Positions 56,160 to 64,000 of a DNA stretch of 64,000 nucleotides are shown here, piece by piece. The first letter of the stretch is position 1; each line of letters opens with the position of its first letter. The stretch is from Euonymus europaeus. Its lineage: Eukaryota > Streptophyta > Magnoliopsida > Celastrales > Celastraceae. The notes under the pieces are model-generated. The model did not search any database and had not been told where the DNA came from. It worked only from the letters and a program-made list of their open reading frames with translations. The position numbers and the translations under genes are program-made. The stretch covers positions 3,782,001-3,846,000 of the forward strand of contig OY756960.1 in assembly GCA_963580455.1 (NCBI GenBank). The letters run 5' to 3'.

Positions 56160-57814
56160 TTGTTTCATGGAGACTATTGATTCGTTCTTCCAGACGACTT
56201 ACAACATATCATGCTTTTGTGCAGTAGCGATGAAATTAGTTCCAATGCGTCCCATGAAGCAGAGAGATCAGGAGACACAAGATGCTAAAAATGCGGTGCT
56301 TAATTCATTAAGCCAAGCCCTTCAATTAAAGGTTGAAAATTGTATCTGTGAATTATGATTAATGAATTTTTTGCAGAAAACTAATTAATTAGCATATGCT
56401 ACAAAATAACCTCTCGCTGAGTGCTTAAGGAATTCAACTTCTCTCTCTAAAATGTCCTCTGTTTATGTTGTTTGGTTCTAATTTTTTTTCTTTATATGAT
56501 GTAGGCATCTGCCTTTTTTCACATGATCAGCAGGCATGGATTACTTGAATTGAGTTATGATCAAAACTTTATAACTATTTTGTTTAAGAAGATTGAGATA
56601 TGTACTGTTAAACTCTGTTTTGACAAAATATAAATTATCAACTATATATGTTTGCAATATATTTTAAAACAATTTTGAAATCATTCATGTACACGTATAT
56701 ATATAGTCATACAGTCAGCATATATATGTATATTATATCAGCACATGTAGGCACACCTATCTATCTATCTATATATATATATTTACGTGTCGTTGTAATG
56801 GAATCATATGCATATCTATGAGAGTATGAGACGATGAGAGAGTGAAGATGATAGGGCTGGTGATGATGGAGCTCGAGTAAGTAGAAAAGAGGAGAAAGCT
56901 AGCTCGGTGGTGATGGATGTTTTGAGTGAGCTGGGTGGTTCAATGATGGTAGTGATGCTCGGTAATAGTGGATCGGGTGAGAGGAATGATGAAAAGCTAG
57001 TGGCTCAGTGATGATAATGTTGCGGTAACGTTTGTGAGAAGTGATTTTCGGGTTCAAAAGCAAGAGAAGGCTGCAGTTCTTGGGAAGAAGAGGAAGAAAA
57101 ATTGTGTGAGAGAGAGAGTGAATAGGTCAACAAGATCAGTGTGAGGGTAAGTCCAAAAACGTGTCCCCCAAAAATCAAAATTCAACCCCTTTGTATACAT
57201 TTTTCTAAAATTTTTAAGTTTCGTTCTCAAATTCCCAAAATCTCTTATTTTCCTTAATGCAATTTTTTAATTTCTCCAACTAAAAAACAAATTAATATTT
57301 TTCTTTCCTTTTTTTTGTTTTTTTTTGTTTTTTCCTTTTCCTTCCTCAATAACTTGATTCTCTCCCTTTCTTATTTTTCCCAATTCTTTCTTCCCTTTTT
57401 TCCTTTCGAAAACTTTGATTTTGTTTTTTCCTTGATTTTCTTCCATCCTTTTGTTTCCAAAACAAAAGTCAAAAATGAATTCCCTCCTCATTTTTTTTCT
57501 AGAATATTCTCTTAATTTGGCTTACTATTTGGGCTCGATTGATGATTTGGGTTGCAAAAAGGATTTTGAGCTCTCTTATTTATTTCCGAATTGAGCTCGG
57601 ACAAAATCCGCTTTCTACAAGTTTTTGAAAAATGATTTCACAGACTTCCATGAAGATATCCTAAAAGCTTGGCGGAATGAAAGTTAGTCGAATGACGGTT
57701 TGATCTATCAATGTCCACGAGTACCATGTAAATAATATCGATCATCTCCCTTGCATTTATGCTTGTGCATCAATCTCATATAGAAACTTGACAAGGACGC
57801 TTTTGTTTTCAAAG
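56160..57814. other. non-coding DNA with simple repeats
   Basis: No gene is recognised. It contains CTAT/AT microsatellites (56757-56782), a GA-rich block (56820-57130) and a long T-rich tract (57290-57500) that makes artificial K- or F-rich frames. The 57600-57760 stretch has the look of transposon-derived sequence but was not identified. Confidence 0.45.
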
Positions 57815-57861
57815 TACTAATGGCATATCATACGACGAGATGTTACTAATGGCATATCATA
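57815..57861. repeat. 18 bp direct repeat at the duplication breakpoint
   Basis: TACTAATGGCATATCATA occurs at 57815-57832 and 57844-57861, separated by 11 bases. The second copy ends within a few bases of where homology to the F-box 1 segment begins (57863). Confidence 0.85.
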
Positions 57862-57862
57862 A

Positions 57863-59750
57863 GCATTATGGGCTCACCCAGGCAGACTGGACTGGGATTT
57901 TTCAATTGGGTCTCTAGGCCCAAGATATTGGGTTTGGAAACATAGGCTTTAGAGCCCATTAAAGGCTCGTTTGAGAATTTTTAGTCCAATTCAATCGTGC
58001 CCTTCGAAATCAAAGAAAGCAGAAAGAGGATCGAGAGAGCTAGGATGACGGCGTCGGCGATGGCGATGAACATTCATATCTCCGACGATTTGGTTGCGGA
58101 GATTCTCAGTTGCCTTCCAGTGAAGTCGCTGCTGCGATTCAGGTGCGTCTGCAAATCTTGGTGTGTTCTGATTGAAAACCCAGATTTTATCACCAAACAC
58201 TATCTCAAACGTAATACTCTCTATAACAATGCTGGTAATCTCTTTGTGAAGTATGAAGAATCATTCGCTGCCCTGATTTGTAGTCTTAAAGTGGTTGATA
58301 ATGAAGAAATATTCACTGTGGCAGAAACTATTTCTGTACCATCCTGCAATCCATCATTAAAAATCTGTGGCCCTCGTAATGGCATACTATGTCTACATCG
58401 ACCTGGCTCTTATGAGGATATTGTTCTATGGAACCCGTCTACCAGAGATTTTAAAACTTTACCTAGATCACCCTTGAAACCCCTACATATGACTGATATG
58501 AGTGACACTACGTTTGGCGGTATTGGGTTCGGTTTTGATCACAGAACTAATGATTACAAGGTGATAAGGTTTGTTTATTATAGTCGCTGCGACCGCGGCT
58601 ACGAGGAGATTGCACAAGCTGAGTTATACTCTTTAAAGAGTGATTCTTGGAGATTGATTCCTCCAATTGACACGGACATTTCTCCACGGTTCCCTAGCTA
58701 CAACACCTACAAGGATGGAGTTTATTATTGGTGGGCATGGAAAGCAAGTGATCGTTCTCAATGGGTCATCTCCTTCGACATGGTAGATGAAGTGTTTGAG
58801 ACGGTGGCTCTGCTCTCTGAAGTTCGGATTTTTCACGTTCCTGTATTTTCATTTTTCAATGGACAGCTTTGTTTGGTTCATTACAGATATGAGAATACGA
58901 AGACATTCTTGGATATATGGGCGATGAGGGACAATGGAGTAAAGAAGACCTGGGTCGAACTAAAGGGTATTAGGCCCCTTTCTGGATTTAAAAAGCCCGT
59001 AAAATTTTGGAAGAATAGTGGATTGCTTTTGGTAGATGACCAGGGGCAACTATTCTTGTACGACATTTGTACCAAACAGATGAAGAGAGATGCATTTCAA
59101 GCTGTAAACTATGAGGTGAAGAACCTTCAACTCCGCAGGGACGGGAGGAGGCAGAAATTTCAAGTTGTAAACTATGAGGAGAGCCTTGTTCCAATCAATG
59201 GCAGACGAGCTCACCAATAATACTGAGGTTGAGAAGCAACAAGGACGTACACTCTCCATAAGGAAGGAAGAACTTGCATCTCAGTTGAAAAATGATATTG
59301 GTTCTTCATGACCATTAGAGTGACCTTTTCTTGAGAAATGTTCCTTTAATCTGAGAATGTGATTTTGATTGTTTATGGATTGTAGTAGTTAATATTATTA
59401 TGATGTTTTCTTCGATGCGAACTTGAAACTTCTTGGTTGGCTAATCTCATCAAGATTTGTGGTTTTCTTTACATGATTTTTGGCCTCTATGAGAAAGTTG
59501 TTTGATGAAATGCAAGACCCACGTTCATTCTCTGCTAATGCCAGTATATATACACTCAGAGAAACTCTTTTCTGATTTTGTATAAGAAATAATTCTTGCA
59601 GTTTAAATCATTTTCTAACTTATTTTTACTGCTACCTTTTCAACTTGATTATGAAGATGCAACTTTTATCATCTACAAAAGCTCTGAAGGGTTTGTGGTT
59701 TTGCAGTGGCATTCAAAGTAACACAGATGGTTTACAGTTTAAGTGAAAAG
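57863..59750 (+). repeat. segmental duplication, copy 2 (F-box 2)
   Basis: Homologous to 50889-52815 from GCATTATGGGCTCACCCAGG through the 3' flank. The PRXIIF gene itself is not included: homology starts just inside its 5' leader. Confidence 0.85.
58045..59220 (+). CDS. F-box protein with F-box-associated domain, copy 2
   Basis: 391 residues, single exon, start ATG at 58045 in the same context as copy 1. The F-box is at about residues 12-55 (ISDDLVAEILSCLPVKSLLR), here with the usual Pro in LPVK where copy 1 has LAVK. The associated domain shows GPRNGILCLHR, LWNPSTRDFKTLPRSPL, GIGFGFDHRTNDYKVIRFVY, SLKSDSWRLIP and VYYWWAWK. It would act as a substrate receptor of an SCF E3 ligase; substrate unknown. 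It differs from copy 1 by several short indels (an extra TDMSDT-like segment and a shorter acidic loop) and a rearranged C-terminal tail with DAFQAVNYE and QKFQVVNYEE. The frame is intact, so both copies are probably functional. Confidence 0.9.
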   Translation: MTASAMAMNIHISDDLVAEILSCLPVKSLLRFRCVCKSWCVLIENPDFITKHYLKRNTLYNNAGNLFVKYEESFAALICSLKVVDNEEIFTVAETISVPSCNPSLKICGPRNGILCLHRPGSYEDIVLWNPSTRDFKTLPRSPLKPLHMTDMSDTTFGGIGFGFDHRTNDYKVIRFVYYSRCDRGYEEIAQAELYSLKSDSWRLIPPIDTDISPRFPSYNTYKDGVYYWWAWKASDRSQWVISFDMVDEVFETVALLSEVRIFHVPVFSFFNGQLCLVHYRYENTKTFLDIWAMRDNGVKKTWVELKGIRPLSGFKKPVKFWKNSGLLLVDDQGQLFLYDICTKQMKRDAFQAVNYEVKNLQLRRDGRRQKFQVVNYEESLVPINGRRAHQ

Positions 59751-59995
59751 TTTGGAAAAAAAAAATACTCTATTTGTTGACGTATAGTACCTTGTTAAAA
59801 AAAATTTGATATTATTAGGTGTTCGGATCATATTATAAGTTCATACAAAATGAGCTCTATATGAAGGTCATACGATCTAAAAACATTACCTAACTCATTT
59901 TTATTTTTATACGGAATATTTAAAATAAGAGGTAAAATACTAAAATATCAAGTAAGAGTTTTGGAGCTTGGGCTTGCAGATCTCCCAAATCTTCC

Positions 59996-60235
59996 CTGAT
60001 GTGCTATCGTGGTGCGTCTTGCAACTTGAACCGTGCTCCTCCCCCTACTCCGCTATCGTCGTGCGACTTGCAAGTTAACCTGCGCTCCTTCATGACGTTT
60101 CACCGGCACTTGTCCACCGGTCAACATCGCCTCCACCTTGGTCCACTTCATATTCGAGTTTCCTACTCTACCGTGCCTCTTCACCGCGCACAGGTTTCAT
60201 ATTAGAGTTTCGTACTGCATCGTGACCAGGTTTGT
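59996..60235. repeat. GC-rich patch with two pairs of short direct repeats
   Basis: CTATCGTGGTGCGTCTTGCA and CTATCGTCGTGCGACTTGCA (near 60004 and 60052) form one pair. CATATTCGAGTTTCCTAC and CATATTAGAGTTTCGTAC (near 60149 and 60198) form another. The patch is GC-richer than its surroundings and looks transposon-derived. An open frame (59999-60205) has no family resemblance. Confidence 0.55.
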
Positions 60236-60307
60236 TGGAGCATGACTAATTTAGACATTATTACAAATCTTATACTATCATTTTGTCTAACAAGAGACCA
60301 AACATTA

Positions 60308-60327
60308 TATATATATATATATATATA
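60308..60327. repeat. TA dinucleotide microsatellite
   Basis: Uninterrupted alternating AT run. Confidence 0.85.
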
Positions 60328-60399
60328 AAGCCTAATAACGAATTATTTTCAAACACCGGATATAATTAAATTACACATCGTATAATTAACAGAATAGAG

Positions 60400-60490
60400 C
60401 CATGTGATGTGATTGAGCTATTTGTTAGTCTTACAGTCTTACTATATAAACCACAATAAATGATTACGGGTTCAATTCCCAGTATCAGCA
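60400..60490 (+). mobile_element. possible SINE remnant with pol III B box
   Basis: GGGTTCAATTCCCAGTATC near 60468 fits a B box well, and GTGATTGAGCTATTTG near 60409 is a weak A box. No cloverleaf is evident by eye. Confidence 0.3.
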
Positions 60491-60781
60491 GTGTAAAGCA
60501 AATAGGGAAAACAATAAATCAACCACAGTTTGATCCACGTCTGCAGAACTAATATCAATCTTCAAATTTCCTTCTTGATGCATCTTTATTAACGGCTCAG
60601 ATGCAAATCTATAAAACCTGTGAGAGAGAACTCCAGTTTATGGAACACCAGTTCCAGAACTCGATTTAAGTCCAAAACTCTCCTTGCTGCAGCATGAGAC
60701 AAGAATCGGGATTCGGGAGTATTGCCAAAACAAAAGCTTCTATCAGGAAACTCCCCGCACCAATAACCAGCACAAGGAGTT

Positions 60782-63700
60782 CTACGATCCTACGATAAAG
60801 AAACCATAGTGAATATTCAATCTCCAAATTAGCAGAAAAGAAGTCATTCAAGGGATAACAATGGATAATAATGAGTCAGCTAAACTAAGCAAAATCGCAT
60901 GTAAACAACTTAGCAGAAATCTGTATAGCCAGTAAACTAGACTGAAGAGAAGGCATAATAATAGTGAATGTTTTCCAAAGAGTCAATCAGAGAGTCTGGA
61001 ACAACATTATTATTTTTTAGAGGGGTGCGCCAGCCCGAGCTGTAGTGCAATGCTTGAGCGACACGCAAAGATCCCAATAGCAAGCTATTGCAGTGGATCT
61101 TTCCCCATTAAAAATTAATTTAATATCATGTGGACCGATGGTCCATGTATCAGATATTAAAATGATAAGAACATATACTAGACTTGATGAGAGAACATTA
61201 TTAAATGAGAGAACTCAATTGTGAACTATCTTCCGCACATTCCAAAATGTTGATATAATATAAAGATGAAATGGGAGAAGAACCAAACAATATAAATCTT
61301 ACTGATTTAGTCCCAGGAATATATCAGGGTTCAGGGAAAACAAAGTTTAACATTTCTTGGACCACTTTACCAACAAAACAGCTATTCAAACTTCAAACTT
61401 TTCCCAGTTTGGAAGGGAGACAAGGTTCAACAGAAATATGACCCTATTTCAAGGCACCCGCATCTCCATATAATCCAAGCCCTTCACCAATTCTTGAGTT
61501 AGGAAATTAACCAATCATCTCATATCATGATGCCCCAGGTTATGAAAAAAATAGGCCAGATTGGGGAGCCACAAATAGTCCGTTCTTGGTCTTATTGAAT
61601 TGTATCCCATTACTTAACCACCAAGGACACCACAGCCATGTCGCAGGGGAGTGTTTTCCTCATATAAAACAAAAATTGAATAAGGTGACATTGACACCAT
61701 GCAGCAAATAACAACGTAACTAAATCAGTTCTGAGATACTTACTACTTTGTGCATGCCACTTCTCTATAATTCCATACCAATTCCATTGGAAACATAGCG
61801 CTGCAATGCGTAACACACCTGCAGCGACCACCTCAATATATGCCATCAAGAATGATCTCTGAGGTGATAAACCAGCGGTTGCTATAGACAGTAAGAATCC
61901 TTCAAAGTTGCAGGGGACAATGAAACTAGCAGATTTTATGCCGCTTAAGGCTTTCTTGGCAACTTCATCAGCTTTCATTGCACCAGAAGAGCCAGCTATC
62001 ATACTAGTGAGGGGTGGCTTTCGCTTGTTTTCTGAGATCAAGAGCAACTGTCAGTATATTGACTCTAGCGAGTTACGTAGGACATTAAAATGAAGGTCCT
62101 TCAAAATTGAAATTGGAAATGCATGATAAGCATTAAGAGAAACAGAATACTCTCCGAAATCACGTATTGGAGTATTGGACTACTGCAATATTCATTTCTG
62201 GTGAAAAAATGAACATGTCTTTCCACACATATATTACCCCAATCTAAGCATGAGGAATGATCCAAGACTTTCCTATCAAAATATTGTGCGAAGAATAAAA
62301 TTAGAAAAGTACAAACGAAAGGTCAATTGGGAAGAAGTTTACCTGTCTTAATCATTGAAGTCTATTAATACATTCCAAAGTTATAAACTCCCACAACCAA
62401 GCGAAGACATATAAGTTGTTCCTATTTGAGAGTGATGGATGAACTCACACAACATGTCCAATGTGAGATAACTTGGTGCATGTTGTTTGTGGATGATATA
62501 GTTCTTGTGGATGAAACAATATTGACAGTTAACTCAAAACTCAAGAGATGAAGGCAAGAGTAGATTTTAAATTATTTAAATTAAGTAGGACTAAAAAAAA
62601 AAATTAAATATGAGTTTAATAAGAAGAGACGACAAGACGACAAACATATGATCTATAGGTCAGCGAGACGACGCACAATGATACAAGAGAACATATAAAA
62701 AAAATGCATGTAACAAAAATGCAAATGCTTCGTTAGATGTGTCACCAAATGAGAAAGATATGATAAGAAATGAGTTTTTAGGAGTAGCACCAATTGAAGA
62801 TAAGTTGTGAGAAAACCATTTAAAATTGCATGAGCAAACAATTTAGAGATACATGATGCGGCAGTGAGAAAAATCTAGAGAATTTGTATAGGAGAGACTA
62901 GGAAGCAAAAAGAAAGACCTAAAAAATATGGCTTGAAGTATTAAGCAATAATATGGATTCAACATGAGTTATGAAAGTATGATCCTAAATAGAAAAGAAT
63001 GTCAAAAACAATACACGTAGTGGATTCTTGCTGATTTCCTCGTACACCCATGTAGATGATCCCAAATTTTTGATATAAATACTCAGATGATGATGATTAC
63101 GAGAAGATTAAAATCGGGATATTAAAGATGATTTCATTCCAAGTTCAAGTGTTGACATGTTACGATTATGCAAAGCGGTTTCTTCACCCAAACTGTTAAA
63201 ACTTCAGGAACTTTCAGTTCAACACAAGGAACATGCAATGCAACAACCCCCAGTCATCAAGCATACAAATAAAATTCACAAAGAAACCTTTATACTTTAA
63301 CTCACTCGAACTTCTGACTTATTGATGTAATCTTCTCACTTCCATATACATATTAATGAACTGCAGAACAGTCGTGCAGTGAATGGGGCTGGGTAGCAAT
63401 TGAGTTTCATACCTTCCTCTAGACCAGGAGTTTCAGTATCCGGAGGGAATATAAGAGAAACATGAATATTATCCGCAATGACATCCTGTTGAAGTGCTTC
63501 TGCTAAACCACGAAGCGCAAATTTACTAGCTGAGTAAGCTGAGTATCCATAGATTCCAACCTACAACAAAAATAATTCAAAATAAATATAAAGTTCAACA
63601 AAATCACTGAAAATTTCTAGTTCCACCATATTTTTTACATCTTTAGAAATAGCAATATCACACTGATTATGCTCGGATTAACACTAGGCTAGTTCTATTA

Positions 63701-64000
63701 CATACCTGAAGGAACAAAAGTAAAAGAATTACTAAAGAAGAATCGGTAAATAGCATTTCAGCTTAAGATAAAAAAAACTTCGGGTACCTGACCGGCCTGT
63801 GATGACATGAGCGCGATAGAGGCAGGCCCACAGTCCTTCCTGGTCTCCTTCATGGCAGGCAATGCAGCCTTGATCATATTAAAGCTCCCCATCAGATTGA
63901 CGTCCACCATGAACCTCACCTCATCCAATTCCTGCTTCTCAAGCTCCTGAGCCACGAAAACCCCCTGATTCACAATCAACACATCAATAGGCCCCGCCTC
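60782..64000 (-). CDS. TSC10: 3-ketodihydrosphingosine reductase (TSC10), 3' part, runs off window
   Basis: Visible exons (minus): 63788 to beyond 64000, 63413-63560, 61744-62031, and a tiny last coding exon 60782-60789. The enzyme is an NADPH-dependent short-chain dehydrogenase of the ER that reduces 3-ketodihydrosphingosine in sphingolipid synthesis. Seen: AGPIDVLIVNQGVF (SDR NxG region), VDVNLMGSFNMIKAALPAM, ASIALMSSQAGQ (Ser), VGIYGYSAYSASKFALRGL (catalytic YxxxK), SLIFPPDTETPG, and a C-terminal hydrophobic stretch SFLMAYIEVVAAGVLRIAAL, expected for membrane attachment. The last junction is inferred: donor GTAAGTATC at 61743 with the acceptor at 60790 gives an ending WHAQSRS; unspliced reading would add about 48 unrelated residues. 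The N-terminal Rossmann GxSSGIG segment lies outside the window. A LINE fragment occupies the intron between 62031 and 63413. Confidence 0.92.
62400..63110 (+). mobile_element. degenerate LINE reverse transcriptase fragment, antisense in TSC10 intron
   Basis: Plus-strand pieces read VMDELTQHVQCEITWCMLF then VDDIVLVDETILTVNSKLK, matching the catalytic (Y/F)xDD region of plant L1-type LINE reverse transcriptases. Further on come APIEDKL-like, a region with KKKD, and DDPKF near 63058, the usual order toward the LINE 3' end. Many stops are present. It lies opposite to the transcription of TSC10. A related scrap is at 23564-23730. Confidence 0.75.

Noticed and set aside
57267..57515. Lys/Glu-rich and Phe/Ser-rich open frames
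   Set aside because: Both strands read through a T-rich simple-sequence tract; composition artefact without family resemblance.
60409..60490. tRNA gene
   Set aside because: A good B box is present, but no acceptor stem, anticodon arm or proper A box could be paired by eye; listed only as a possible SINE remnant.
1..64000. coherent new defence or biosynthetic system
   Set aside because: The recognised genes are conserved housekeeping genes whose neighbourhood is explained by ancestral synteny; no clustering of related enzymes is seen.

Overview
This is nuclear DNA from a flowering plant, most likely a eudicot. It is AT-rich, its genes are split by introns (GT-AG plus one GC-AG), there are organelle-targeted proteins and many Ty1-Copia, LINE and MITE remnants, and the recognised proteins are closest to Arabidopsis families as I know them. 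Species cannot be fixed from the sequence alone. No bacterial operon, CRISPR array or rRNA was seen.

Layout. 0-6 kb: AT-rich DNA with decayed Copia pieces. 6.2-7.5 kb: stacked MITEs, then an intact intronless ribosomal protein S16 (uS9) gene. 7.6-19 kb: mostly non-coding DNA holding one unrecognised spliced gene (12.9-14.4 kb, minus), a three-copy ~250 bp tandem repeat (15.9-16.6 kb) and a 4 x 36 bp repeat (18.5 kb). 19-39 kb is the gene-rich core: RanGAP (plus), a SPOUT-domain methyltransferase (minus, 11 exons), a GPI-anchored protein (minus, 2 exons) and the DEAD-box helicase RH58 (minus, 10 exons). 39.4-48 kb: an old Copia element (plus) split by a young, complete Copia (minus, 40,700-45,243) with matching CTACT target duplications. 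48.6-50.7 kb: mitochondrial peroxiredoxin IIF (minus, 5 exons), which shares a short divergent promoter with F-box gene 1. F-box gene 2 (58.0-59.2 kb) is a duplicate that carries a copy of that promoter. The 5 kb between the F-box genes is repeat-rich, including a GATACTG-motif array that reverses orientation. The right edge holds the 3' part of a 3-ketodihydrosphingosine reductase (TSC10) gene, minus strand, with an antisense LINE fragment in one intron.

How the genes relate. They do not form a pathway. They are conserved housekeeping genes: translation, Ran GTPase cycle, RNA methylation, plastid RNA helicase, mitochondrial peroxide removal and sphingolipid synthesis. From memory, their order matches two related Arabidopsis regions (around At5g19200-At5g19320 and At3g06035-At3g06060), so the window looks like one ancestral block expanded by transposons. 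I found no convincing new biological system. The least explained items are the orientation-switching repeat near 54.2-55.7 kb, the 12-residue-periodic repeat at 18.5 kb and the three-copy repeat at 16 kb.
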